A stretch of DNA of 64,000 bases from Vibrio rotiferianus CAIM 577 = LMG 21460 (GCF_002741985.1 NZ_APHW01000102.1:34302-98301); one strand, 5' to 3'. Shown: positions 35,981 through 44,847, counted from the stretch's first letter. Program-made: numbers and translations. The notes: generated by a model from the sequence alone, not told the origin.

Positions 35981-36110
35981 AACCAATTTTTGACCTTGCA
36001 AACTTGTTGTTCTACCTTGAATCAGGCAATCTTCGCTCCCATTTAATTAAACAGCCACAAATAGAGATTCATCAGTGGCGTACCCCTTACTCTGGTTAGG
36101 CAAATAAAGC

Positions 36111-36788
36111 ATGCTGAAAAGACTGAAGTTGTTTCTATTCAAAATTTCATTGGTTTTGTTACTGACTCCCGTGTTGTTGGTGGGCTTCGTCAAATACGTT
36201 AATCCACCAGTGTGGGGATGGAAGATCAGTCGCATGATCTCGCCACCAGAAGGGTACCCAGAAAGTAGCCAACAAGAGTGGGTGCCACTGTCTGAGATTT
36301 CAAAAAACATCCAACTGGCAGTGATGGCAACGGAAGATCAGAAGTTTCCGCATCATTATGGGGTGGACTTTGATTCGTTGTTCAAAGTTATTTCACAAGC
36401 CGGTGAGAATGGACCTTCTCGTGGTGCTAGCACGATTACTCAACAAACAGCGAAGAATGTCTTTCTGTTCCCTTCACACTCTTATGTGCGCAAGGCGTAC
36501 GAGCTTTACTTTGCCCTGTTGATGGAAGCGATGTGGAGTAAAGAACGCATTCTCGAAGTGTATTTGAATGTGGTGGAGTTCGGTCCCGGTATCTACGGTA
36601 TCGAAGCGGCAGCGCAAAACTATTACGGCATTCATGCAAGCCAACTGACCCAATGGCAAGCGGCAAGATTGGCAGTGGTCCTGCCGAATCCTTACAAAAT
36701 TAAAGTGTATCCGCACACTAACTACACCCAACACCGCACCAATTGGGCGCTGACCCAAATGCGTAACCTAGGCAGCGTGCAGCTTTAG
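36111..36788 (+). CDS. mtgA: Monofunctional peptidoglycan glycosyltransferase MtgA
   Basis: Inner-membrane GT51 enzyme polymerising lipid II glycan strands, without a transpeptidase domain. 225 residues: membrane anchor (about 8-28), catalytic Glu75 in A-T-E-D-Q-K-F-P-H-H-Y-G, the G-A-S-T-I-T-Q-Q-T-A-K-N motif (about 105-116), and E-V-Y-L-N-V-V-E-F-G-P-G-I-Y-G-I. The length is normal for MtgA. It overlaps at its 3' end with a start-less coding-like frame (36772-37071). No maltose link is evident; it is simply next to glgB. Confidence 0.93.
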   Translation: MLKRLKLFLFKISLVLLLTPVLLVGFVKYVNPPVWGWKISRMISPPEGYPESSQQEWVPLSEISKNIQLAVMATEDQKFPHHYGVDFDSLFKVISQAGENGPSRGASTITQQTAKNVFLFPSHSYVRKAYELYFALLMEAMWSKERILEVYLNVVEFGPGIYGIEAAAQNYYGIHASQLTQWQAARLAVVLPNPYKIKVYPHTNYTQHRTNWALTQMRNLGSVQL

Positions 36789-37071
36789 TTGTCTTTTCGC
36801 TCCCCAAATCGCATACAAGCTGCTTGACGCCGTTATTAGTGCAAAAGAATCATTACGTGAAGCGGTTACAATTGAATCGGTCATTGAAGACTGTCAGCAC
36901 ATTGATAGCCTGCGCGATTGCTATCTCGACACGCGCTTTTCTCAATCGCTTGGTCACAACGCTATGCTATCAACCATTAAGCGTATCAGCCGCACGTACA
37001 GTGAAGAGAACATCAATCTCATGAGCATCGCCGTGTGGCAACGCGTGCTCAAAGCACGCGCTGCAATCTAG
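36772..37071 (+). pseudogene. Coding-like frame without start codon after mtgA
   Basis: In the +1 frame relative to mtgA there are 99 open codons ending at the TAG at 37069. The residues look like real protein (…L-L-D-A-V-I-S-A-K-E-S-L-R-E-A-V-T-I-E-S-V-I…then F-S-Q-S-L-G-H-N-A-M-L-S-T-I-K-R-I-S-R-T-Y…L-K-A-R-A-A-I), with Vibrio-like codon use, but no ATG, GTG or TTG occurs before an internal ATG (about residue 66). It may be a decayed gene's 3' part, a frame starting from CTG/ATT, or a translationally coupled extension of mtgA. The family is not recognised. Confidence 0.4.
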
Positions 37072-37076
37072 TATTA

Positions 37077-37130
37077 AGCATCCTGTCGCCAATTCATGAC
37101 TCCTGTCTAAAACCGGCAGGATGCTTCTTC
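37077..37130 (+). terminator. Possible terminator with long loop
   Basis: Stem AAGCATCCTG / CAGGATGCTT with a ~30-base loop and CTTCG tail, directly after the start-less frame; a weak T-run makes it uncertain. Confidence 0.4.
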
Positions 37131-37362
37131 GTTAACGGCGCTGTTTGCGAACTGACTCGGCGAATCGCAAAATATCACTGTAAACACTTCATCATATCGA
37201 TATAGTAACTCACTGAAACCATATCTCCTTTCGCCAAAGGAAGGTGATCAAGTTCAACTTGTACGCGAAGTATTCTAACGACTGCCAAACGCAGAAAATA
37301 AACCCCATTTCTTGCCGCCATCTGACCGTTATTCAACAACAATACCAACAAGGAACGATAGT

Positions 37363-38394
37363 ATGCGTAATGCTCTTCTCCCACTCATCACCCTCGCCCT
37401 GTTCGGCTGTGGCGGCTCTGACAGCGGTGATCCAAACGCGACAAAAACCCCACTCATCAGCCTTTCTTTTAACGACGTAAGATTTGCAGAATGCATCGCC
37501 ACGGAAGCGGTGTACAACGAAATTGAGTACGTTGAAGATCTGCACCAACTGAACTGCACAGGGACTGGCATCACCTCGGTTTGGGGCCTCGACCAATTAA
37601 CCAGCCTTACCTCGCTTGAACTTGGCTACAATCAACTAACGGAAATAGATGCGAGCAATTTGTCGAAACTAGAACGACTCAATGTTGAAGCGAATGCATT
37701 GACTCAAGTCAGCCTGCCAGACGGTGAGCGCCTAACGCACCTTAACCTTGATGAAAATGACCTGACCACGCTCGATCTGACTGGATTGAAAGATCTCACT
37801 GAATTTACCGCAGCGCACAATCCACTCACTCGAATCGACTGGCGCAGTGAATACACCAAGCTGTCGCGAATAAACATCAGTAACACCCAACTGCGATCGA
37901 TGGATCTAACCATTGCCCCAAACTTGTTTAGTTTTGCCGCAGAAGATTCTCAATTAGACGCAATGATCAGCTCCACCATGGTGAAACTCGATAGCCTGCG
38001 CCTATTTAATACCGAGATAAATCTAGAATTGACCCACTTTCCAAACGTGACGCTCATGTCTCTGGTACCTGCTTCAAGTCATGTTGATTTGAGCAACAAC
38101 CCCGAACTTAGTTACCTTTCGCTTGAAGGCGATAAGCTGCAAACCCTAGATGTAAGTGCGCTAACCAATCTCAGCTATTTGACCGTTTGGGCCAAGAACG
38201 TCACTCAAATTGATATCAGCAATAACGTCGATCTGACCCACCTTACACTTGGGTACCTGAGCCTCAATGACTTGAACATCGATAACCAAAATAAACTAGA
38301 AGAAGTGAACATTTCTTCAGCCACGCTGCCAAATGCGACTATCACCTACCTAAGAAACCAAAGCACAATCAAGGGATTCACTTTGGTCGAATAA
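37363..38394 (+). CDS. Leucine-rich-repeat lipoprotein
   Basis: A 343-residue exported protein. The ATG at 37363 follows AAGGAACGATAGT and gives a lipoprotein signal with L-F-G-C (Cys about 16) and a short G/S/D linker; the frame's upstream ATG at 37312 would destroy the signal. From about residue 60 to the end there are roughly 12 LRR units of 20-22 residues (L-T-S-L-E-L-G-Y-N-Q-L-T-E-I-D, L-T-H-L-N-L-D-E-N-D-L-T-T-L-D, and so on), internalin-like. Such repeats bind proteins; the partner is unknown. Monocistronic with a strong terminator. Confidence 0.85.
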   Translation: MRNALLPLITLALFGCGGSDSGDPNATKTPLISLSFNDVRFAECIATEAVYNEIEYVEDLHQLNCTGTGITSVWGLDQLTSLTSLELGYNQLTEIDASNLSKLERLNVEANALTQVSLPDGERLTHLNLDENDLTTLDLTGLKDLTEFTAAHNPLTRIDWRSEYTKLSRINISNTQLRSMDLTIAPNLFSFAAEDSQLDAMISSTMVKLDSLRLFNTEINLELTHFPNVTLMSLVPASSHVDLSNNPELSYLSLEGDKLQTLDVSALTNLSYLTVWAKNVTQIDISNNVDLTHLTLGYLSLNDLNIDNQNKLEEVNISSATLPNATITYLRNQSTIKGFTLVE

Positions 38395-38397
38395 ACC

Positions 38398-38433
38398 AAA
38401 AAGTGGTCAGTAAAATACTGACCACTTTTATTT
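38398..38433 (+). terminator. Terminator after LRR lipoprotein gene
   Basis: Stem AAAAGTGGTCAGTA / TACTGACCACTTTT with a 3-base loop, then ATTTAA. Confidence 0.85.
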
Positions 38434-38537
38434 AACGGAATGCGATTAATCCACTCCCCAAACCTATGAGTTCACCAATCCCCCAAACCATCATGTGTCA
38501 CACACTCTAAAATGTGCCCCGTCAACTCGTATAGAAC

Positions 38538-38587
38538 TACGCCCCAATCAAAGCAAAATGTGAAGTGTCACAAGCTTTAGGGCGTAG
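38538..38587. promoter_or_regulatory. MalT-like sites upstream of malS
   Basis: GGGGCGTAG on the minus strand (38538-38546) and AGGGCGTAG on the plus strand (38579-38587), 100-150 bp before the malS ATG. The same word occurs twice upstream of malP. A TGTGAAGTGTCACA dyad at about 38560 lies between them but has CRP-like arms spaced 4 rather than 6. Confidence 0.5.
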
Positions 38588-38686
38588 CCTTTCAGAATGA
38601 TGTGCTCAGTTTTTCATCCATTTACTATTAGTGTGAATAAAACTACAACACGAATACTGCGCCTATGCGCACCAATGGACTGAACG

Positions 38687-40747
38687 ATGAAACTGAATCT
38701 GATTACGACTACCTTATTGCTTGCATCGGCAAGTGCCATCGCCGAGCCAAACATCACCATTTCTACCACGACCAACAGTCGAGACTTTCCATTAAGTGCT
38801 GAGCAACCTCTGGTTGTGCCATTAACCAAAGATGGCTACACGCTCAAAATTACGGGCGTTGAGGGCGACTGCGTTGCACCTGATGGTCAAAAGGTAAAGT
38901 TTAACAAGCCTATCGCGTTGAACTGCGGTAAGCCTACGGAACTGCCATTAAAAATCCGCTTTACGGGTGATTACTCTTTCGCTTTTGATGCAGAAGCAAA
39001 AACACTGCGTTTTAAGCGTGAACCCAAGAAAGCCGCAAAGACTGAATTCAAACGTCCAATTCCACAAGTGCAATGTGAAGTGTACCAAGGTGGGGAAGTC
39101 ACCATCGCACTGGGCAATAGCTTCCCTGACGGTACGAAGTTACGTGATGCCTATTCGGGTCAGATGGTGGAAGTGAAAGATCAACAAGTATCGCTGACGC
39201 CAAGTAAAGGTTCTGGCGGTTTGGTGCTACTAGAGCCAGTGAAGAAAACCAAAGAAGCAGTGCCGTTCGACTACCGTAATGCCAATATTTACTTCGTGAT
39301 GGTCGACCGTTTTAACAACGCCGATACGAGCAATGACAACAGCTATGGACGCAAGAAAGACGGCAAAGAGGAAATCGGCACTTTCCACGGTGGTGATCTA
39401 AAAGGTGTGATCGAGAAACTGGATTACATCAAGAGTCTAGGTACCGATGCTATTTGGCTATCGCCAATCGTCGAGCAAGTGCATGGCTTTGTTGGTGGTG
39501 GCGATAGCGGCTCATTCCCATTCTACGCTTATCACGGTTACTGGACGCGTGATTTCACCAAGATTGATGAGAACTTTGGTAACGAAGATGACCTTAAAGT
39601 GCTGGTGGAAGAGGCGCATAAACGTGGCCTCAAAGTCTTGATGGACGCAGTAATCAACCACACTGGCTACTCAACGTTAGCCGATTTGCAATTTGACGGT
39701 ATTGAGGTGTTAAAACCAAACGCTGACCTACCTAAGAAGTGGGGTGATTGGCAACCAAAAGCGGGTGAAAATTGGCATAGCTACCACCAGAATATTGATT
39801 ACCAGAGTCCAAACTGGGCGAAATGGTGGGGCGGTGACTGGGTAAGAACAGGTCTACCGGGATACCCAGCTCCGGGCAGCAGTGATATCACCATGTCATT
39901 GGCGGGTTTGCCTGACTTTATCACCGAATCAGACAAAGCCGTGAAGCCAGCGCAGTGGCTATTGGATAACCCTGGTACTCGCGTAGAGGCGCGTGACAAT
40001 TACACCGTCTCGGATTACTTGATTGAGTGGCAAACTGATTGGGTGAAACGCTTTGGTATTGATGGTTACCGTGTTGATACGGTGAAGCACGTTGAAGGTG
40101 ATGTGTGGAAACGCTTGAAAGAAGAGGCATCAAGCAGCCTTGAACAGTGGCGCAAAGAGAACGGCAAATCGGGTCAGCCATTCTGGATGATGGGAGAAGT
40201 ATGGGGGCATACCGCTTATCGCAGCCCATACTTTGACGATGGCTTTGATGCGTTGATTAACTTCGATATGCAGAAGAAGCTCGATAAAGGTGCGGCGTGT
40301 TTTAGCCAAATGGCAGACACCTACCAAAGCTACGCGGATACCATTGCTAACGAGAAAGACTTCAACCCAGTGAGCTATATGTCTTCTCACGATACGGAGT
40401 TGTTCTTTGCGCGTTTCAAAGACTATGGTATGCAACGTAACGCGGCAAATGCATTGCTCTTAAGTCCAGGTGCGGTTCAGGTTTACTACGGTGACGAAGT
40501 TGGTCGTAACATTGGTCCTTACGCGGATGACTTCCACCAAGGTACGCGTTCTGACATGGTTTGGAAATTGTCGGATGACAAACACGCATTGCTCAAGCAC
40601 TGGCAAACCCTTGGCCAGTTCCGTAAAGCGCACCCAGCGATTGGTGCAGGTCAACATCAAGTAATTGAACAAGAAGGCGCGTACGTGTTCTCTCGTTCGC
40701 TTGGCAATGACAAAGTCGTTGTGGCGTTTGTAGGACGTGCTAAGTAG
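38687..40747 (+). CDS. malS: Periplasmic alpha-amylase, MalS-like
   Basis: Exported GH13 alpha-amylase, 686 residues, close in size and layout to enteric MalS, which shortens maltodextrins in the periplasm. Signal peptide 1-19 (ending A-I-A), an N-terminal beta region of about 180 residues, then the barrel: Y-F-V-M-V-D-R-F-N-N, region I D-A-V-I-N-H-T-G-Y, nucleophile D464 (D-G-Y-R-V-D-T-V-K-H), acid/base E504 (M-M-G-E-V-W-G-H), D569 (M-S-S-H-D-T). The ATG follows TGAACG. MalT-like sites upstream tie it to the mal regulon. Confidence 0.9.
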   Translation: MKLNLITTTLLLASASAIAEPNITISTTTNSRDFPLSAEQPLVVPLTKDGYTLKITGVEGDCVAPDGQKVKFNKPIALNCGKPTELPLKIRFTGDYSFAFDAEAKTLRFKREPKKAAKTEFKRPIPQVQCEVYQGGEVTIALGNSFPDGTKLRDAYSGQMVEVKDQQVSLTPSKGSGGLVLLEPVKKTKEAVPFDYRNANIYFVMVDRFNNADTSNDNSYGRKKDGKEEIGTFHGGDLKGVIEKLDYIKSLGTDAIWLSPIVEQVHGFVGGGDSGSFPFYAYHGYWTRDFTKIDENFGNEDDLKVLVEEAHKRGLKVLMDAVINHTGYSTLADLQFDGIEVLKPNADLPKKWGDWQPKAGENWHSYHQNIDYQSPNWAKWWGGDWVRTGLPGYPAPGSSDITMSLAGLPDFITESDKAVKPAQWLLDNPGTRVEARDNYTVSDYLIEWQTDWVKRFGIDGYRVDTVKHVEGDVWKRLKEEASSSLEQWRKENGKSGQPFWMMGEVWGHTAYRSPYFDDGFDALINFDMQKKLDKGAACFSQMADTYQSYADTIANEKDFNPVSYMSSHDTELFFARFKDYGMQRNAANALLLSPGAVQVYYGDEVGRNIGPYADDFHQGTRSDMVWKLSDDKHALLKHWQTLGQFRKAHPAIGAGQHQVIEQEGAYVFSRSLGNDKVVVAFVGRAK

Positions 40748-40774
40748 TTAGAACTTCGTTTTAAGCCTAGATAG

Positions 40775-40818
40775 AAAAAGCCCTTCCTTGAGCACTCAAG
40801 GAAGGGCTTTGTTATTTT
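40775..40818. terminator. Bidirectional terminator between malS and dsbA-like gene
   Basis: Perfect stem AAAGCCCTTCCTTGAG / CTCAAGGAAGGGCTTT (14+ bp, loop of about 4) with T-rich flanks on both strands. Confidence 0.85.
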
Positions 40819-40864
40819 CGGTTTTTACTTAGCTACTTCAATAGCTATCGGTATCAATCGCTAT

Positions 40865-41581
40865 TTATTTCTTTAGCTCTTGGTCGATGACTTTCTCAAG
40901 CTCCTCGAAAGGTACATAGCCCGGAATGACTTGGTCATTGATAATGATAGCTGGTGTGCCTCGTAGACCTAAGCGAGTGAAGTACTCGTAGTTTTTATCC
41001 AACAACGCTTTGGTCTCTTTGTCGTCAACAAGCTGTGCTTCGGTGCCTGTTTTCTTAGCGATTTTTTGTAGTGAACTTGCATCATGTGGCCCAGGCTTCT
41101 TCACCAACAAGTCGTGCACTTCTTTGTACTTGTCATGTTGGTTCTGCCAAACATTTAATGCGTAACTTGCCGAGTTGTAACCGTTCTTTTCGTACTGTTC
41201 TTTGAACGATACCGTCATGTTCAGCACTTTTACCTGAGGGTATTCTTTCTCGACTTTAACTAACTCACCTTCAAGACGCTTACAGAAAGGACAGCTGTAA
41301 TCGGTCACGTTGATGATGGTCAGTTCTGGATTCTCTGATCCGAATGACGAGTGCTTGCCATCGTTTAAGTAAGTGCGCACTTCATCCAGCGTCGTGCTAA
41401 ACGTCTTTTGGTAAGCGACGTAGTCTTGCAAGTTCTGATGCAGCGCATCTAGGAGCTGTGGATTCTCTTTAAGCAGTTGATTGATCTCGCCGAGCTTCTC
41501 TTGCGATGTCTTTTCTGCTGCGTGTGAAAACAGTGGAGTGAGTGCGATAGCTACAGTTAATAGTGTGCGAGTGAATTTCAT
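40865..41581 (-). CDS. DsbA/ScsC-like periplasmic thiol oxidoreductase
   Basis: A 238-residue exported thioredoxin-fold protein: signal peptide cleaved after S-H-A (about 21), an N-terminal helical extension (25-80), active-site C97-P-F-C100 (Y-S-C-P-F-C-K-R), helical insert, and cis-proline loop R-G-T-P-A-I-I-I-N near 205-213. The N-terminal extension resembles ScsC/Com1-type proteins, which can be trimeric isomerases or oxidases. Family-level call is firm; oxidase versus isomerase role is not resolved. It is preceded by a small membrane-protein gene on the same strand, about 96 bp upstream. Confidence 0.88.
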   Translation of the reverse strand: MKFTRTLLTVAIALTPLFSHAAEKTSQEKLGEINQLLKENPQLLDALHQNLQDYVAYQKTFSTTLDEVRTYLNDGKHSSFGSENPELTIINVTDYSCPFCKRLEGELVKVEKEYPQVKVLNMTVSFKEQYEKNGYNSASYALNVWQNQHDKYKEVHDLLVKKPGPHDASSLQKIAKKTGTEAQLVDDKETKALLDKNYEYFTRLGLRGTPAIIINDQVIPGYVPFEELEKVIDQELKK

Positions 41582-41677
41582 GATTTTTCCTAAAACTCTT
41601 TTTCTTTGCGGTTTTGCCGCGAAGTGATTAAAAATAAAATAAACGATTTAAGGTCAATAGATCCTAGCCATCGGGTT

Positions 41678-42046
41678 TTATTCTCTAAACACACACAGTT
41701 TGAGGTGCACCCGAACTTTTTCGGGTATCGGCTCGGTATGATGACGGAAAGCGTTACGTTCACCGCCACTGATGGAAAGCAAGACAAACGCAAATAGAAA
41801 TAAGGGCACAATAAAGCTGTCGAGATGGTTTTGTGACACCTGAATCAGCTTTTCAGACAGTTCACACTGCTTATTTAGTCCTTTTGTGCTCTTTTCTTGC
41901 TGCGCAGTGGCGTGCTCAGGCGCGACTTGATCGCTAATGAGAGGGCAAGATTGATAGAGGCCCGCATTTTTACTTAGACAGATCACGATAACCCAAGCTA
42001 CAAGGGCGAGTGTCCATCGAGCGATGTTGGATTGTGATCGAAGCAA
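41678..42046 (-). CDS. Small two-helix membrane protein upstream of DsbA-like gene
   Basis: 122 residues with two predicted membrane segments (about 10-27 and 79-96) and four Cys (C-L, S-C-P, Q-C-E, L-C-V). The ATG at 42046 is on the same strand as the DsbA-like gene, 96 bp upstream. Its shape (small, N-in, His-rich C-terminal piece R-H-H-T-E-P) recalls small metal-stress membrane proteins such as ScsA, but similarity is not demonstrated. A real gene seems likely from composition and position. Confidence 0.5.
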   Translation of the reverse strand: MLRSQSNIARWTLALVAWVIVICLSKNAGLYQSCPLISDQVAPEHATAQQEKSTKGLNKQCELSEKLIQVSQNHLDSFIVPLFLFAFVLLSISGGERNAFRHHTEPIPEKVRVHLKLCVFRE

Positions 42047-42423
42047 AAGGCAAACCCTGAATAATTCTCATAATTATGACCGAACCACCCTAAATTAAAT
42101 TGCACAGAAAATTTGTTAGTTTTTGGTCAAGAAATCTCAAATAAGCAACAAACCATGAAGCACGTCGAGAATGTGGCTAATCACAAACTTGTTCCAAACT
42201 TTAGCTTGCTTTGTTAATGGATTGGATGGGTAAGTTTTCAGATAAATATACCTTATCTTGGTCATAAATATTTATTATCTTTTAAATGTGATTAAAATCA
42301 TAAAATAAAACTTCATAATTAAGCGGCATGGCTGTTCGGTAAATGGATTGATTTTGATCATCTCTCTAGCACGTCGTTCAAGGGATTATCTATGTGTTCT
42401 GTTCCACATACATAGGTGAATTT
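42047..42423. promoter_or_regulatory. Divergent promoter region between the small membrane gene and yjiH operon
   Basis: About 375 bp, AT-rich toward 42240-42360, with no gene. Several A/T-tracts and a TGATTTTGATCA near 42347 are seen; no named regulator site is recognised. Confidence 0.4.
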
Positions 42424-43164
42424 ATGACAAGCCCTGTTCATGCTGAACGCAAGGTGACGATTGGGTGTTACATTGCACTCGCGTTTGCGGTTGTGTTCTT
42501 TTCTGGTCTGATGCAATCCAACGAATGGTACGGTGTATTCGACTTTACAACGCTTAATGGCTCTTTTGGTAAAGTGGCCTACGGCGTAACGGAAGGTGCG
42601 GATGGCGCGGTACAAGCTGCGACCACTTCTTTCCGCGGTACTGGCGGTAGCGGTGCTCGTGACGGTTTCATTTTTGCGCTTACTTTGATCCCAACCGTTA
42701 TGTTCGCATTAGGTATGATCAACGTACTTGAACACTACGGTGCACTTGAAGCAGCTCGTAAGCTTCTTACTCCTCTTCTACGCCCTCTAATGGGCATCCC
42801 TGGTAACTCAGGTTTGGCTCTGATTGCTTCTCTACAAAGTACCGATGCAGGTGCAGCGATGACGCGTCAGCTAAAAGATGAAGGCCACCTAACTAAGCGT
42901 GAAACGGACGTATTTACGATGTTCCAGTTCACTGCGGGTGCAACCATCGTGAACTTCTTCTCATCGGGTGCTGTGTTGTTCACGCTGACGATGGCTGACG
43001 GCTCTCTAGCAGTAACGTCTTCTATTGGTTTGGCGGTTGTGGTGATGTTCGCATTTAAGATCATTGGCGCGAACCTATTCCGTATCTACCTAAACATGAC
43101 GGAAGGTAAAGAAGACAAGCAAGACCAAAACAAATCAGAGAACCTAAAAGAGGAGACGGCATAA
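42424..43164 (+). CDS. yjiH: YjiH-family nucleoside-recognition (Gate) membrane protein
   Basis: Inner-membrane protein, 246 residues from the ATG at 42424 (AGGTGAATTT upstream; the frame runs 10 codons further). Contains the SpmA-like Gate domain: G-A-R-D-G-F-I-F-A-L-T-L-I-P, the re-entrant motif N-S-G-L-A-L-I-A-S-L-Q-S-T-D-A-G-A-A, and T-A-G-A-T-I-V-N-F-F-S-S-G-A-V-L-F. It overlaps yjiG by one base (ATAATG), so both are translated together and probably form one transporter. In E. coli yjiH/yjiG sit beside isoaspartyl dipeptidase iadA, and here beside an M20 peptidase, pointing to peptide or amino-acid transport. Confidence 0.85.
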   Translation: MTSPVHAERKVTIGCYIALAFAVVFFSGLMQSNEWYGVFDFTTLNGSFGKVAYGVTEGADGAVQAATTSFRGTGGSGARDGFIFALTLIPTVMFALGMINVLEHYGALEAARKLLTPLLRPLMGIPGNSGLALIASLQSTDAGAAMTRQLKDEGHLTKRETDVFTMFQFTAGATIVNFFSSGAVLFTLTMADGSLAVTSSIGLAVVVMFAFKIIGANLFRIYLNMTEGKEDKQDQNKSENLKEETA

Positions 43165-43631
43165 TGGGTGACGTTAAAGCGAAAAAACCGATGGTGACGG
43201 ATATCTTCGTCGAAGGTGCTAAGAAAGGTTGGGTGATTGCGACTACCTCTACGGTTCCTAACGTGTTGATGGCGTTCGTTATCATTAAAGCGCTGCAAAT
43301 CACTGGTGCGCTGGATCTGATGGGCACTGTGTTCTCTCCAATTATGGCGGTGTTTGGTCTTCCGGGTGAAGCGGCAGCGGTATTGATCGGTGCGTGGATG
43401 TCGATGGGCGGTGCGGTTGGCGTAGTGATCACGCTGTTTGACCAAGGCATCCTGAACGGCACGCACATTGCGATTCTAGCACCTGCTATCTACCTAATGG
43501 GTTCTCAAGTTCAGTACATGGGTCGTATTATGGGTCCAATCGGTACTGAAGGTCGTTACATCCCAGTTATGATTGCAATCTCAGTATTGAACGCGTTTGG
43601 CGCAATGCTGGTGATGAATCTGTTTGTCTAG
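43164..43631 (+). CDS. yjiG: YjiG-family (SpmB-like) membrane protein
   Basis: 155 residues with four membrane segments; partner of YjiH. The Gate-domain motif appears again: F-G-L-P-G-E-A-A-A-V-L-I-G-A-W-M-S-M-G-G-A. Start and stop overlap the neighbours tightly (1 base with yjiH, 9 bp to the peptidase). Substrate unknown. Confidence 0.85.
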   Translation: MGDVKAKKPMVTDIFVEGAKKGWVIATTSTVPNVLMAFVIIKALQITGALDLMGTVFSPIMAVFGLPGEAAAVLIGAWMSMGGAVGVVITLFDQGILNGTHIAILAPAIYLMGSQVQYMGRIMGPIGTEGRYIPVMIAISVLNAFGAMLVMNLFV

Positions 43632-43640
43632 GAGTGAGTC

Positions 43641-44765
43641 ATGCAATTCTCTCTAAATGAATATCTAGAAGAGCTACGTCCGCTAATTAATGTAGATTGT
43701 GGCACTTACGCCACTGATGGTATCGAATTCATCGCTTCTCAATTTGAAGAGAAGTACCAAGCAATGTCAGGTTGGAGCGTAAAACGCATCGACTGTGGCA
43801 GAGCAGGCGTTGGTCTTGAAGTTCGAAACAAGCCTGAAGCTGCTCACATTGATGTGATGCTGATTGGTCACATGGATACCGTGTTCCCTGTGGGGACCGC
43901 TGAGCTTCGTCCAATGTCTCAAGATGCAGAGAAAGCTTACGGTCCGGGCGTCTCGGACATGAAATCTGGTTTGCTGAACATCGTATACGCGATGCGTAAT
44001 CTAGACCAAGCGCTGTTGGATAAGCTGTCTATCGCGATCTGCATGAACCCAGATGAAGAGACGGGCTCTCTAGATTCTGTGGACTGGATTCAGTCAGTAG
44101 CGAAAAACGCGAAGAATGTACTGGTTGCAGAAGCAGCACGTGCAGACGGTGGTTTAGTCAAAGCGCGCAAAGGTATGGCTCGCTACAAAATGACCTTCAA
44201 CGGCGTTGCTGCTCACGCAGGTAACGAACCAGAGAATGGTCGCAGCGCAATCACAGAGATGGCGAGCTGGATTCTGGCTGTCAATGCAATGACCAACTTT
44301 GAATCTGGTACCACGTTGAACGTCGGTATTGTTTCTGGCGGTAACGGTGCGAACATCGTCCCTGAGCACGCTGAAGCGATCGTGGATGTGCGCTTCTGGA
44401 GCAATGAAGAATACGATGATGTCGACAGCAAGCTAAACGGCATGCTGGAAACACCATTCGTTGATGGTGTGAGTATCGAATTGGTTCGTGAAGCTTACAA
44501 ACCTTCTATGGTGCCAAGTGCTCAAACGGAAAGCCTGATGGCATTAGTTGAAGAAGCCGCAAGTGAACTGGCTATCGACATCAACTGGAAAGAAGTGGGT
44601 GGCGGCTCTGATGCAAATAACACGGCAATTCTTGGCGTTCCAACTTTGGACGGTCTAGGACCTATCGGTGCAGGCTTCCACAGTGATCAAGAGTACTTGT
44701 TGCTTGAGTCTATCGAACCACGTATCAAAATGTTGATGCGTGTACTGGAGAAGATTGCTCAATAA
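43641..44765 (+). CDS. M20-family metallopeptidase (glutamate carboxypeptidase-like)
   Basis: Cytosolic binuclear zinc amidohydrolase, 374 residues. Metal ligands visible: H77 with D79 (G-H-M-D-T-V-F), bridging D106 (G-P-G-V-S-D-M-K-S-G), catalytic E139 and ligand E140 (D-E-E-T-G-S), and the C-terminal H of G-A-G-F-H-S-D-Q-E. Dimerisation domain in the middle (about 175-290, K-G-M-A-R-Y…A-H-A-G). The pattern is nearest to carboxypeptidase G2 / succinyl-diaminopimelate desuccinylase types. GGAGTGAGTC precedes the ATG. Third gene of the yjiH-yjiG operon, suggesting uptake followed by hydrolysis of a peptide or acyl amino acid. Confidence 0.88.
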   Translation: MQFSLNEYLEELRPLINVDCGTYATDGIEFIASQFEEKYQAMSGWSVKRIDCGRAGVGLEVRNKPEAAHIDVMLIGHMDTVFPVGTAELRPMSQDAEKAYGPGVSDMKSGLLNIVYAMRNLDQALLDKLSIAICMNPDEETGSLDSVDWIQSVAKNAKNVLVAEAARADGGLVKARKGMARYKMTFNGVAAHAGNEPENGRSAITEMASWILAVNAMTNFESGTTLNVGIVSGGNGANIVPEHAEAIVDVRFWSNEEYDDVDSKLNGMLETPFVDGVSIELVREAYKPSMVPSAQTESLMALVEEAASELAIDINWKEVGGGSDANNTAILGVPTLDGLGPIGAGFHSDQEYLLLESIEPRIKMLMRVLEKIAQ

Positions 44766-44814
44766 GGCATTTTTCTAGAGCTTGGTTCCCAAAGCTTTTG
44801 GTTTCCAAAGCAAT

Positions 44815-44847
44815 AATCCCCGGACTTCGGTTTGGGGATTTTTTTAT
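44815..44847 (+). terminator. Terminator of the yjiH-yjiG-peptidase operon
   Basis: Stem AATCCCC / GGGGATT with TTTTTTT tail and an inner GGAC-TTCG loop. Confidence 0.85.

Noticed and set aside
38555..38572. CRP site TGTGAAGTGTCACA before malS
   Set aside because: The arms match but the spacer is 4 bases, where CRP needs 6.
43086..43468. Two long minus-strand frames opposite yjiH-yjiG
   Set aside because: Shadows of the Gate-domain genes; low-complexity Thr/Ile/His composition.
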